Positions 51,978 through 61,893 of a DNA stretch of 64,000 nucleotides are shown here, one piece after another. Origin of the DNA: Emticicia aquatilis (GTDB lineage Bacteria; Bacteroidota; Bacteroidia; Cytophagales; Spirosomataceae); assembly GCF_014644295.1 (NCBI RefSeq), contig NZ_BMKK01000009.1, positions 124,001 to 188,000 on the forward strand, read 5' to 3'. Under the pieces are notes generated by a model, which worked only from the letters and a program-made list of their open reading frames with translations, was not told the DNA's origin and did not search any database. How positions within the stretch are numbered: position 1 is the stretch's first letter; every line of letters begins with the position of its first letter. A program made the translations under genes and the position numbers.

Positions 51978-53753
51978 GTGGCGGAAATACAAAAAAACGA
52001 AACTTCACCCTCTGGCAAAATCTTCGATTTGGAAATTCTCAAACGACTTTTCCAATTTATTAAGCCTTATAATGTTAAGTTTTATAGTTTGGTGCTGACA
52101 ATCATGCTCGGTGCTGCCTTAGCCCCTGCCCTACCTTTGCTGATTCGCCAAACGATTGACGGCCCAGTTTCGGCAGGTAATTATACTGGTCTTGCTAAAA
52201 TGATGGCTATTATGATTGGTCTTTTGGTAGTACAATCACTCATACAATTTACCAATACTTATTTGGCTGGCTGGCTCGGGCAGAATATCATTCGTGATAT
52301 TCGGGTGCAACTTTACCATAAAATCCTGCATTTACGTTTAAAATTCTTCGATGATACGCCTATTGGCAGACTCGTTACTCGTACAATTTCGGATATTGAA
52401 ACACTGGCCGATGTTTTTAGCGATGGTATTGCAGCCATTGCGGGCGATATTTTGCAATTGGTTCTTATCATTTCGGTAATGTTCTACACCGATTGGCGAC
52501 TTTCGCTGATTAGTCTTTGTACGATTCCGTTTATGTTGGTGAGTACTTATGTTTTCAAGGAAAAAGTAAAAAAATCTTTCAATGAAGTGCGTAATGCTGT
52601 TTCAAATCTCAACTCTTTTGTGCAAGAACACATTACAGGAATGAGCATTGTGCAGATTTTTAATTCTGAGAAAATCGAGTTTGATAAATTTCACGCCATC
52701 AATACCAAACACCGTGATGAAAACATTAAATCAATCATGTACTACTCAATCTATTATCCAGTTGCAGAGGTAATTGCAGCTTTGGGGACGGGTTTGGTGG
52801 TTTGGTTTGGGGCAAAACAGATGCTCAATGCCGAAGTAACTTACGGTACGGTTACGGCTTTCATTATGTTTATCAATATTTTCTTTCGTCCAATCAGAAT
52901 GATTGCCGATAGAATGAATACGCTTCAAATGGGAATTGTGAGTACGGACAGAATTCTGAAATTATTGGATAGCGATGATTACACAGCCAATGATGGTTCT
53001 AAAAAAGCCAACCTGAAAGGTGAAGTCGAGTTTAAGAATGTTTGGTTTGCTTATAATGATGAAAATTATGTTTTGAAAGATATTTCATTCAATGTAAATC
53101 ATGGCGAAACCGTTGCTTTTGTAGGTGCAACTGGTGCAGGAAAATCTTCGATAATTAATTTATTATCAAGGTTTTATGACATAAATAAAGGACACATTTT
53201 GATTGATAATCAAGACGTAAAAGAATACGAATTACGGAGCTTGCGTGAACAAATCGGTGTAGTTTTGCAAGATGTATTTTTATTTTCTGATACCATCGAA
53301 AACAACATTACACTGGGCGATAGCAGTATTTCGAGAGAAAAAATTGTGGAAGCTGCCAAACTCGTAGGCGTACACGATTTTATTATGCAATTACCGAACG
53401 ACTACGACTATAACGTTCAAGAACGTGGAGCGACGCTTTCAGTTGGGCAACGCCAACTTATCTCATTCGTGCGAGCTATGGTACATGACCCGAAAATCAT
53501 TGTCTTAGACGAAGCCACTTCATCAGTCGATACCGAAACCGAAGAATTGATTCAAAATGCCATTGATAAATTGATGCGTGGACGTACTTCAATAGTAATT
53601 GCTCACCGCCTAAGCACGATTCAAAAAGCCAATAAAATCATCGTTCTCGACAAAGGTCAAATCATGGAAGAAGGAAGCCACGAAGAACTGCTGAAACTTG
53701 ATGGTTTCTACGCTAATCTATATAATATGCAGTATAAAGAGGTGTTGGTTTAA
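51978..53753 (+). CDS. ABC exporter half-transporter, MdlB-like with intact catalytic Glu
   Basis: A 591-residue exporter: six-helix domain (about 1-325) and an ATPase domain. Walker A is VGATGAGKSS, and Walker B ends with Asp511/Glu512 (IIVLDEATSSVD), so the catalytic Glu is present. The signature is LSVGQRQL, with Val in place of the second-position Gly of LSGGQ, as in MdlB. This complements the MdlA-like half at 28371, whose site lacks the Glu. Start codon GTG. Converges with the GH97 gene, overlapping by 4 bp. Confidence 0.9.
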   Translation: MAEIQKNETSPSGKIFDLEILKRLFQFIKPYNVKFYSLVLTIMLGAALAPALPLLIRQTIDGPVSAGNYTGLAKMMAIMIGLLVVQSLIQFTNTYLAGWLGQNIIRDIRVQLYHKILHLRLKFFDDTPIGRLVTRTISDIETLADVFSDGIAAIAGDILQLVLIISVMFYTDWRLSLISLCTIPFMLVSTYVFKEKVKKSFNEVRNAVSNLNSFVQEHITGMSIVQIFNSEKIEFDKFHAINTKHRDENIKSIMYYSIYYPVAEVIAALGTGLVVWFGAKQMLNAEVTYGTVTAFIMFINIFFRPIRMIADRMNTLQMGIVSTDRILKLLDSDDYTANDGSKKANLKGEVEFKNVWFAYNDENYVLKDISFNVNHGETVAFVGATGAGKSSIINLLSRFYDINKGHILIDNQDVKEYELRSLREQIGVVLQDVFLFSDTIENNITLGDSSISREKIVEAAKLVGVHDFIMQLPNDYDYNVQERGATLSVGQRQLISFVRAMVHDPKIIVLDEATSSVDTETEELIQNAIDKLMRGRTSIVIAHRLSTIQKANKIIVLDKGQIMEEGSHEELLKLDGFYANLYNMQYKEVLV

Positions 53754-55876
53754 TTAGTACAGCCTCCAATTTCGGCCTTAAATACACTTCCCATTTGGGC
53801 AGAAAATCCAGCATTGAGTTGGATAAATTTATTGGCTGAATAAACTGCATTGGCACTACTTCCAACAATATTTGATGCTTGAATAGTCTGTGCTGTATAA
53901 GGAATTGTTGTCGCATTAATTCCTTGTACAAGATTTAACTCATTCGGGCAGCTTGTTTTCAATACAACTGTAAAACCCCCGTAAGGAAGCATTGTAATAG
54001 GTATTTGCCCATTCGACTGAAAATTTTCTTGACTAACATTTACTTGGCGAGCATCAGCCCCATCAATCAACATTTGCTTTTGATAGTTTCCTGTTTGAAG
54101 AAATGTGGGTAAAATTGTTACACTACGTGACGTACTCTTTCCGTTGATGCCTGAAACATACCAAGTGTCCCCTTTTCGACGTGCCAAAACGATATAATTG
54201 TCAGGAATGCCTTCAATAAACTTGGTTTCATCCCATGCTACTGGCATTGTCCCGATAATATCTTTTGCAATAGCTGGTAATTGGAGATAACTCTGATAAC
54301 GGTCAGCAAGAGTAGTGAAACCAGTTTCAAAAACACTCAAAAGTGCTAATTCATGAGCCGTGGTTGTATTATGAAAAACTCTATCCGTACTTAATACTCC
54401 AGGTGTGAAATCAATTGAACCAATGACGTTTCGAGTAAAAGCTATATTGACGTTATGATGCGGGGAATCATAACGAAATTCCTCCCTAAAAAGCAGCATC
54501 TCGTTACCTTCTACTGCTTCTGATGATAGTAAATTAGGAAAACGACGCTGCCAACCTTGCGGAATCGTACAACCGTGCATAAGCACTAACAATTTAAATT
54601 CGGCAGCATCTTCTAATATATCAAAATACAACTTTATGAATTCTTGTTTATCACTCATGAAAAAATCGAGTTTGATACCAACTACTCCCCATTCATGAAT
54701 TTTAGCAAATTCGGCACGTCTTCTGTTTCGGTCACGCATTAAATTACAATCCGAGCCAAATGTTTGTTCACATAAACCTCCTGCATCATACCAATTCCAC
54801 ACGCTAACTCCCAGACTATCTCCAAAACTAATTAAGTTTCTGAAATTTGTTTCCCCCATTACTTCCCAAGTTCCATCAACAACAATGTGTTTCAAACCAA
54901 GGCTATCGGCTGCTTTTATATATTCTCGCTGACGTTGATAATTTGTAGGGCTACCCAAATCTGACCACCAACTCCAAAGTCCAACCCCTGATTTAATCCA
55001 ACTTGTATCAGTGGTATTACTTAATGAAGTAGCTAAGTGATTAACTAAATTTGACTCAATAATTGTACTCGGTGATTTTCCAATAATTAGCACTCGCCAA
55101 GGCAAAGCCCAAGGTAAAGTTGACGTAGCACTATTTGTAATATTAGGTTTAAAGTCACCTTGAATAGGTGCATCAATTTTGTAGTCACCACTACCTACAT
55201 AACGATTAATGTGTGATACATAGTTGTTTCGACTAACATCTGACTCACTGACAAGTACCCAATAATTATTGGTATTAAATAACGCAGGAAAGGCCCATCC
55301 CGCTTCACTTGGCGAATCTTGTCCTATATTATACTCGTTAATCCTTTTTTCGTAATAGGGTACTACATCATAAGGTTGCATCCAAGCTTTGCCAGCAGAT
55401 GATGCAAGTTTAACTCTTGTATGCTCGCCTCTAACAGTATAATTATTATTTGATGTTTCAGGGAAATAATACCTAAATGCAATTCCATCATTATAGGCTC
55501 TAAAAATCAAGGAAAGCTTTTTACTAAACTTCACGAATGTTATGGTTATTTCATTGGCATAGTTTTGTAAGCTCAATTGCTTTCCCGAAACCATTGAATA
55601 ATTTTCATTAATCACTTGGTTCGTAATACTTTCGAAGGTAAGATTTCCAATGAAATTTTCATCAGCTCTTTCAACACCTAACATGGAAGATTGTATTACT
55701 TGTGTATTTATCGAATTTTCGATATAATCAACCGAATAATAAAGAATTCCAAATTCATTAAGAGTAATTTTAGCTTGAAGTTGCCCATTTGGAGAAGTAA
55801 CTTGCCATTGATTTTGGGCAGAGACATTCAGTGAAAAAACAAGTAGTAATATTATAAAACAGCGAAATACATTCAT
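53750..55876 (-). CDS. Glycoside hydrolase family 97 protein with C-terminal omega-type tail
   Basis: A 708-residue exported enzyme (signal peptide ends NVSAQ). The N-terminal beta-sandwich (WQVTSPNGQLQAKITLNEFGILYYSVDY) and barrel (SGVGLWSWWSDLGSPTNYQRQREYIKAADSLGLKHIVVDGTWE) are GH97. GIKLDFFMSDKQEF puts an Asp where retaining GH97 enzymes (alpha-galactosidase type) carry the nucleophile. The last about 55 residues (QTIQASNIVGSSANAVYSANKFIQLNAGFSAQMGSVFKAEIGGC) form a repetitive beta motif common at the ends of Bacteroidota secreted proteins, not a T9SS sorting domain. Convergent with the ABC gene. Confidence 0.85.
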   Translation of the reverse strand: MNVFRCFIILLLVFSLNVSAQNQWQVTSPNGQLQAKITLNEFGILYYSVDYIENSINTQVIQSSMLGVERADENFIGNLTFESITNQVINENYSMVSGKQLSLQNYANEITITFVKFSKKLSLIFRAYNDGIAFRYYFPETSNNNYTVRGEHTRVKLASSAGKAWMQPYDVVPYYEKRINEYNIGQDSPSEAGWAFPALFNTNNYWVLVSESDVSRNNYVSHINRYVGSGDYKIDAPIQGDFKPNITNSATSTLPWALPWRVLIIGKSPSTIIESNLVNHLATSLSNTTDTSWIKSGVGLWSWWSDLGSPTNYQRQREYIKAADSLGLKHIVVDGTWEVMGETNFRNLISFGDSLGVSVWNWYDAGGLCEQTFGSDCNLMRDRNRRRAEFAKIHEWGVVGIKLDFFMSDKQEFIKLYFDILEDAAEFKLLVLMHGCTIPQGWQRRFPNLLSSEAVEGNEMLLFREEFRYDSPHHNVNIAFTRNVIGSIDFTPGVLSTDRVFHNTTTAHELALLSVFETGFTTLADRYQSYLQLPAIAKDIIGTMPVAWDETKFIEGIPDNYIVLARRKGDTWYVSGINGKSTSRSVTILPTFLQTGNYQKQMLIDGADARQVNVSQENFQSNGQIPITMLPYGGFTVVLKTSCPNELNLVQGINATTIPYTAQTIQASNIVGSSANAVYSANKFIQLNAGFSAQMGSVFKAEIGGCTN

Positions 55877-56032
55877 ATTTATACAATCAATAGATAATTA
55901 TGCAAAAGTATTGAATCTGTTCTAAAAACTCCATCATAATTCAAAACAATATCTTTACTTGGTAACATTTCTTCTTTTCATATTTTAGATTTATATTCGA
56001 CACATTGTTCCTTCACCCTAACAAACCTAAAC

Positions 56033-58327
56033 ATGAAAAAACTTACGCTCTTTTTGGCGATTTTCATTCATCAGCAAATCATTGCACAAAATAACCGTGC
56101 ATCGACAGGTATTGACCGAAAGATGGTCTTTCAGAAACACGCCGAATTGGTCAAAAAATCTCCGTATAAAAATCTAAATTGGCGACTCCTCGGCCCCGAT
56201 AATACAAGCGGCCGTGCAACCGATGTCTGGGGAATTGAAGGCAATAAAAATATCATTTACGCAAGTTTTGCTACAGGTGGTTTCTGGAAAACCGAAGATG
56301 CAGGCAAAACCTGGAAGCCTTTGATGGACGAAATCGGTACTCAATCAATCGGAAATTTTGCAGTGTCAAAATCAAATCCTAATGTTATTTATGTTGGCAC
56401 TGGCGAAGCTAATATTCTTCGAGCTTCATTGCCAGGAATGGGAGTATTCAAATCAAGCGATGCAGGAAAAACTTGGCAGCACCTCGGACTTGAAAATACT
56501 TCAACCATTGCTCGTGTGGTTATTCACCCGACAAATCCTGATATTGTTTATGTAGCAGCAAGTGGCAATGAATGGAGTTATAATGCCGACCGAGGAGTTT
56601 ATAAAACAACCGATGGCGGTAAAACTTGGAGTAAAGTTTTGTATCAAAACGAGAAAACGGGTTGTATAGATTTATTGATTGACCCATCAGAACCCAATAC
56701 ACTTTATGCCTCGATGTGGAATAGAATTCGTAAACGTTGGAGCGACCCAACCCCCGAAGACGGCGATTATCTCTACAAATCGACTGATGCAGGCAAAACT
56801 TGGAAAATAATCAAGAATGGTTTGCCAGATACCAAAAACACTGGTAGAATCGGCTTAGCAATGTGTGCTTCAAAACCAAATGTTTTGTACGCCTACGTTG
56901 ATAATCACACACCAAAACGTCAAGGCAACGAAGGGGAACTCGATTCGTATGGCCGTCCGAAAGAACTGGTTATTTTAGGAGCAGAAGTCTATAAAAGCAC
57001 CGATAAAGGCGAATCTTGGACAAAAATGAGCGAAAATGACAAGCAAATGGAAACATTTGGCGGAACGTATGGCTGGGTTTTTAGTCAAATAAGAGTTGAC
57101 CCAATTAATGAAAACAAGATTTTTATTATGGGAATTAACACCGCTGAGTCGGAAGATGCGGGCATAACTTGGAAGATTATCAAAAGTGAAAACACCCGCA
57201 TTCACGGTGATAATCATGGCCTTTGGATTGACCCATCAGACACAAATTATATCTTGATTTCAAACGATGGAGGTATCATAGTTACGTATGATGGCGGTAA
57301 AACTTGGAAGAACTTCTTCAAGGAAATTCCAACAACTCAGTTCTATAATGTTTCGTATGATATGGCAACACCATTCAATATTCACGGTTCAGTACAAGAC
57401 GAAGGTTCGATGGGTGCAAACGTATCGTGGCAAGCAGGAAGTGGAATTAATGATAAGAAAAATGGCTGGCATTTTGTGCCAGGTGGCGAAGGTAGCATTA
57501 TTGCGATTGACCCAAAAGACCCAAATATTACGTATTCGAGTGCTTTTTATGGCAGAATCCAACGAGGAGATTTGACTAAAGAAGGCAAAGAACGAATCAA
57601 GAATATTACAATTAAAAAAGCCGAAGACGAAGAAACACATCGAGGCGAATGGTTGGCCTATACACACATTTCTAACTTCGATAATCACACGATTTACCAC
57701 GGAATGCAATATTTGTTCAAATCAACCGATATGGGCGAAACTTGGAAACGTATCAGTCCAGATTTGACTACGAATGATAAAAACCGAATGGGTAAATTAC
57801 CGTATGCCATTGCTCACCAAGCCATTACGGCTTTGGCAGAGTCGCCATTTAAGCAAGGCACTTTATATGTAGGCACTGACGACGGAAACGTACATCTAAC
57901 CACCGATGACGGCAAAACATGGACAAAAATAATGGCTGGTTTACCTCAAAACGTCCACGTTTCGAGACTCGAAGCATCAAAAACAAAAGACGGCACAGTC
58001 TTCATCACCCTCAGCGACCGCCGAGAAGATAATATCAAACCATATATTTATAAATCAACTGATTTTGGAAAAACTTGGGTAAGTATTGTGGGGGATTTAC
58101 CTACCTCACCAGTAAACGTAATTCGAGAAGACCCTTTCAATGCTTCAATTCTCTACTGTGGAACAGATTTGGGCATTTATACCACAAAAAATGGCGGTAA
58201 AAGTTGGCAATCAATGCAGGCAAATTTGCCAACAAGTGTTTCGGTACAAGACCTTTTCATTCACCCACGAGATAATAAGATGGTAATTGCTACCTATGGC
58301 CGTGGGGTTTGGGTGCTGGAGAGGTGA
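56033..58327 (+). CDS. Exported VPS10/BNR-repeat beta-propeller protein
   Basis: A 764-residue exported protein (signal peptide ends IIAQ) made almost wholly of BNR/Asp-box repeats: S-x-D-A-G-K-T-W occurs about nine times (for example KTEDAGKTWKPL, KSSDAGKTWQHL, KTTDGGKTWSKV), each between beta-strands of one blade. This is the ten-blade sortilin-like (VPS10) propeller of Bacteroidota 'glycosyl hydrolase-like' proteins. It lacks a visible catalytic motif; binding or scaffold function is possible. A 16-bp hairpin ends the gene. Confidence 0.82.
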   Translation: MKKLTLFLAIFIHQQIIAQNNRASTGIDRKMVFQKHAELVKKSPYKNLNWRLLGPDNTSGRATDVWGIEGNKNIIYASFATGGFWKTEDAGKTWKPLMDEIGTQSIGNFAVSKSNPNVIYVGTGEANILRASLPGMGVFKSSDAGKTWQHLGLENTSTIARVVIHPTNPDIVYVAASGNEWSYNADRGVYKTTDGGKTWSKVLYQNEKTGCIDLLIDPSEPNTLYASMWNRIRKRWSDPTPEDGDYLYKSTDAGKTWKIIKNGLPDTKNTGRIGLAMCASKPNVLYAYVDNHTPKRQGNEGELDSYGRPKELVILGAEVYKSTDKGESWTKMSENDKQMETFGGTYGWVFSQIRVDPINENKIFIMGINTAESEDAGITWKIIKSENTRIHGDNHGLWIDPSDTNYILISNDGGIIVTYDGGKTWKNFFKEIPTTQFYNVSYDMATPFNIHGSVQDEGSMGANVSWQAGSGINDKKNGWHFVPGGEGSIIAIDPKDPNITYSSAFYGRIQRGDLTKEGKERIKNITIKKAEDEETHRGEWLAYTHISNFDNHTIYHGMQYLFKSTDMGETWKRISPDLTTNDKNRMGKLPYAIAHQAITALAESPFKQGTLYVGTDDGNVHLTTDDGKTWTKIMAGLPQNVHVSRLEASKTKDGTVFITLSDRREDNIKPYIYKSTDFGKTWVSIVGDLPTSPVNVIREDPFNASILYCGTDLGIYTTKNGGKSWQSMQANLPTSVSVQDLFIHPRDNKMVIATYGRGVWVLER

Positions 58328-58347
58328 ACTACAATTCTAAGTATTGT

Positions 58348-58383
58348 AATTTGCCAGTTGATTTTACAATCAACTGGCAAATT
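58348..58383. terminator. Bidirectional 16-bp hairpin terminator
   Basis: AATTTGCCAGTTGATT (58348-58363) and its exact complement (58368-58383) with loop TTAC, between two converging genes. Confidence 0.78.
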
Positions 58384-58388
58384 ATCAT

Positions 58389-58919
58389 TTAAAGTTTGGC
58401 AATGCTCTTTTTAATACCTAAACTCATTACAGGAATTACAGAATCTGATATATTATGCAATTGTCTTAAACTTTGATTAACAAATAAACAATTTATATCA
58501 ACAACTAATAAACTATTTGAAATTTTTCCAGCATCCACTGCTAAAGGTATTGAGAAACGGAAACCAGTGTTAAAATAATATTGAACTTTTTTTGTATTGT
58601 TCTGAAAATAACTTTTAAAATTATCATACTGATTTAAGTTCCAAATCAAATTACCCCCAGAATATACGGTAAAAACATCTCTGATTTTAGGAACTGGAGC
58701 AAACTCAATTCCACCATTTATCTGAATAAATGCCGTATTTATTACCTTACTACCTTCCTTTGATTTTGTTTGAATTGTTTTTTGATTGGGTAAATCTTTA
58801 AACAAAAAATAATTCTTCAAATAAGCACCTAAAAACCGTTTACTATCATCATCTTTTATATCAAAAGCTTTAAAAATACTTAGATTTATTCCAAAATTAC
58901 TGGCATTAGGTTCAATCAA
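58389..58919 (-). pseudogene. C-terminal half of a frameshifted coiled-coil/beta protein
   Basis: This frame runs from about 59029 to 58389 with its first ATG at 58919. Read through the frame just upstream it gives FCSDCQFIGKLYKKFSANVQI...NADTTQFDNLRKLIEP, clearly protein-like, which joins well to the previous frame if one T is added to a run of seven. The C-terminal part (YSGGNLIWNLNQYDNF, YYFNTGFRFSIPLAV, SLLVVDINCLFVNQ) looks like outer-membrane-type strands. I interpret it as the 3' part of one gene broken by an indel in a homopolymer (or a sequencing error). Confidence 0.6.
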
Positions 58920-59962
58920 TTTTCGAAGATTATCAAATTGGGTAGTATCGGCATTAGCAGTGCCTCTAAATATCTGAACATTAGCAGAAAATTTTTTGTA
59001 AAGCTTCCCAATAAACTGACAGTCGGAACAAAAAAAGCCGAAGTAGCAACAATTGATGGTAAGGTTTCAATTAGTGAAGTAATATTATCATTATCATCAA
59101 CTTTGCTTACACTTTTGAGTAAATACAAAGCATCTAATTTTGAATAAGATGCCTGAATCAACTGATTACTGGTTTTCCTTATTCCTTCCATCCTCCTAAT
59201 GTTTACTATTGCAGTGTCATTACCAATAGATAGAGTCAAGGTATCTCTAAAATTATCTATTTTTATAATGTTCTTACTAACAGCTAATAATGTATCTTTC
59301 AAGATTTTTTTTTTAATATCATCTTTACTTACAATTGAGTCTTTCTCAAATGTCTTTTTTATATCATCGACTTTTGCTTTTAATTCTGTATATTGTTTTT
59401 CTAAATCCTTTGCAGTTTCAAAATATCGCACTCTTGCAAGACCAACGAAGTTAGTTGATATAGCATTTCTATTTTCTATTAATTTGCTTTGTACTCGCTG
59501 AAGACTATCCTTCTGCATTAGCATAATTTTGTTAGTTTTTTCAACTAATCTCTGTAAGTCATCCCTTTTTTCTTGCAATTCCTTAATTGAGTTCTGCATT
59601 TTTTTATTGATTGCTATAATCTCTTTTATATCTTTTTCTTTTTTGTTGATTGCCTTTTGGCTCTCAATTGCTTGTGAATTTAACAGTTGATAAATATTTG
59701 AAATTGAATCATTCAATTCTCTCAAAGCTTCTTGATCTAATCTTGAATTTAAGAAATTGGTATCTATTCCCGAAACCCTAAGTTCGTTCATCTTAATTGG
59801 GTTGCCATAAATCATAATAGTCCTTTCTGACTTGCGGTTATCTTCCTCTTTTTTTTCTAATTTTACGGGGTCTTTTCTATTAAATTCTGAAATGGATGAT
59901 TGAGCAAGACACCATTGAGATAGCAATAACAAGCTCACTTGCAGAAGTATTCTTTTTTTCAT
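58916..59962 (-). pseudogene. N-terminal half of the frameshifted coiled-coil protein
   Basis: A 348-residue reading frame with signal peptide (LLLLSQWCLAQ) and a long coiled coil (about residues 70-190, KKEKDIKEIIAINKKMQNSIKELQEKRDDLQ...). After about residue 308 (VATSAFF) the sequence becomes unlike protein and ends in LPNLIIFEN. The good sequence resumes in the -1 frame at a run of seven A (plus strand 59030-59036). The full product would be about 525 residues with an N-terminal coiled coil and C-terminal beta domain. Could be a structural envelope protein; function unknown. Confidence 0.65.
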
Positions 59963-60082
59963 TCTTATACTATAAGTTTAGGTTTTAGTTCTGAGTTTCT
60001 CATCCAAACCTACAAACCCTAACCCAAACCTCCAACCCATTTTTATTTATCGGTACTACCCTGATTATCAGAAAATTACGCA

Positions 60083-60111
60083 CAAAAAAAGCCCCCGACG
60101 CATCGGGGGCT
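60083..60111 (-). terminator. Terminator of the cold shock protein gene
   Basis: Stem AGCCCCCGA / TCGGGGGCT (60090-60098, 60103-60111) followed, in the minus direction, by seven T. A strong rho-independent terminator 44 bp past the stop. Confidence 0.85.
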
Positions 60112-60154
60112 TTCTGTAAATTATATAATTCTACTCACCGAAGTGATGATATAA

Positions 60155-60346
60155 TTATGCTAATTTTACGTTAACGGCGTTTAAACCTCTTTTTCCTTCT
60201 TGGATGTCGAAAGTAACTTCGTCATCCTGACGGATTTGGTCTTTTAATTCAGACACGTGAACGAATACTTCTTGGTTTGAGCCATTTACTTTGATAAAAC
60301 CAAATCCTTTGGTTTCATTGAAAAACTTTACTGTTCCGTTAGACAT
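60155..60346 (-). CDS. Cold shock domain protein
   Basis: A 63-residue CSD protein. GTVKFFNETKGFGFIKVNGSNQEVFVHVSEL contains both RNA-binding motifs (KGFGFI and VFVHVS), which bind single-stranded nucleic acids. The ATG at 60346 (MSNGTVKFF) is chosen; the frame is open 10 codons upstream, but an ordinary CSD begins this way. A consensus promoter (60376-60405) lies close, so the leader is only about 20 nt. It may not have the long cold-sensing leader of cspA. Confidence 0.93.
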   Translation of the reverse strand: MSNGTVKFFNETKGFGFIKVNGSNQEVFVHVSELKDQIRQDDEVTFDIQEGKRGLNAVNVKLA

Positions 60347-60375
60347 TATTGTATTTGTATTAGTACTTAAAGACA

Positions 60376-60405
60376 CAAATGTAGGTAAATAAATTTGTAA
60401 TCAAA
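60376..60405 (-). promoter_or_regulatory. Consensus promoter of the cold shock gene
   Basis: On the minus strand TTTG (60405-60402), 18-nt spacer, then TACATTTG (60383-60376). A match to the Bacteroidota -33/-7 consensus. The remainder of the 60377-60881 gap (505 bp) holds no gene that I can support; 60406-60880 is AT-rich, presumably the WG-gene leader/promoter plus intergenic DNA. Confidence 0.7.
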
Positions 60406-60881
60406 CATAAATTTGATTTTTCTCTCTTTTTTTTCAAAATATCCGCAAATATTATCCACTTTCAGATAGACTTTGTCATTAGCGTATTATTAAGTAATAA
60501 TAAAAGACTGATAATCAATCAGTTATTTATCATGAAAATTGATATATTATTGATAGAAATATTTAGAGAAGAAAACATCACAATTTTGTAGGTGAAAATA
60601 CTTTATCAAAAATCACGCCAATTGCATAATTTACCTGCAAAACACTCTTCAATTAGCCTCAAAAAAGCCTGTTTATAAAAAAATATTTATAAGATTTCAG
60701 GGAACTGCGTATAACCTTCGGCAAAATATGCTTTAAAATGAGCTATTTACGAGCATTTAAACGGTATTAACACTATAAGACGAACTTCTAAAACAAAAGT
60801 CACCACCGTTCAATATTTTTTTGGCATATAGTTTGGTCTAAGATATGTATTGCTATACTTATTAAAACCCTTTATAAAATC

Positions 60882-61829
60882 ATGAATACTCAATACTTGT
60901 TTAACGCTCTCGCAGCTTATAGAAAAGTAATTCTATTGTTGATGCTGGCATTCTTCGCCTACGCTATGGCTTTCGGACAAGAGGAATCTCTTCGTTTCAA
61001 GGAAGGCTACGCCAAGATTAGTTCTCAAGGGAAATTTGGATTTATTGACAAAACAGGTACGATTAAAGTTCCGTGTATTTATGATTATGTAAATGATTTT
61101 GAAGGCGAATATGCAGTCGTAAGAATCAAAAATAAATATGGTATTATTCGCAAAAATGGTACTACCATTATTGACACTAAGTACGATATGTGCGAGGTTT
61201 TCTCGGATGGTTTGGCTCTCGTAAGAAGCGGGTCTAAATATGGTTTTGTTAATGAGGCAGGTGAAGAAGTTATCAAACCTCAATATCAGTTTGCCATGGG
61301 CTTTAGCAACGGCTTAGCTGTTATAAGTGTAAACGGTAAAAACGGATACATCGACAAACAAGGCGAACAAATTATCGCTCCTAAATATGATTTTTCATTA
61401 CCATTTTCAGAGGGACTTGCCACTGTAATGATTGACGGGAAATATGGTTTTATCGACAAATCGGGTAAAGAAGTGATTGAACTGCAATACCAAATGGCAA
61501 GTGCATTTGAAGAAAACTTAGCAGCGGTTAAGCTGGGCGATAAATACGGTGTAATCAACAAAGCAGGAAAAATGATTGTATCGCCTAAATACGATGATAT
61601 TCGTGGCTTTAGTAATGGTATTGCTATCGTTTTGGACGAAGATAAATATGGTATTATCAATCACAATGGTAGAGAAATTATTTCACCTCGATATGATATG
61701 CTTGATTCGTTTAATGAGGGAGTTGCGATGTATCGCAAAGAAGGAAAATTGGGTTATATCAATCAAAAAGGCAACGAAATCATTGCTGCAAATGCTGAAC
61801 ACGCTAAGTTAATTTTAGCTTCGAAATAA
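60882..61829 (+). CDS. WG-repeat protein, exported
   Basis: A 315-residue protein with an N-terminal hydrophobic signal (LLMLAFFAYAMAFGQ). The rest is about eight WG-type repeats, visible as FGFIDKTG, YGIIRKNG, YGFVNEAG, NGYIDKQG, YGFIDKSG, YGVINKAG, YGIINHNG and LGYINQKG, each 27-38 residues apart and typical of the WG beta-repeat. No catalytic site. WG proteins are often cell-surface or ligand-binding. The start at 60882 is supported by the long upstream gap and signal sequence. Confidence 0.82.
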   Translation: MNTQYLFNALAAYRKVILLLMLAFFAYAMAFGQEESLRFKEGYAKISSQGKFGFIDKTGTIKVPCIYDYVNDFEGEYAVVRIKNKYGIIRKNGTTIIDTKYDMCEVFSDGLALVRSGSKYGFVNEAGEEVIKPQYQFAMGFSNGLAVISVNGKNGYIDKQGEQIIAPKYDFSLPFSEGLATVMIDGKYGFIDKSGKEVIELQYQMASAFEENLAAVKLGDKYGVINKAGKMIVSPKYDDIRGFSNGIAIVLDEDKYGIINHNGREIISPRYDMLDSFNEGVAMYRKEGKLGYINQKGNEIIAANAEHAKLILASK

Positions 61830-61862
61830 ATTCTTTTAGTAGCCCGAATAAGTAAAAATTTA

Positions 61863-61893
61863 AAACCGCCTCGAGTTTGGGGCGGTTTCTTTT
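61863..61893. terminator. Bidirectional terminator of the WG and VF530-like genes
   Basis: AAACCGCC (61863-61870) and GGCGGTTT (61881-61888) with T-runs on both strands. It separates the WG gene and the convergent VF530-like gene. Confidence 0.78.

Noticed and set aside
60377-60881. Long cold-shock leader (thermosensor) for the csp gene
   Set aside because: The consensus promoter lies only about 30 nt from the start codon, so the transcript would have a short leader.
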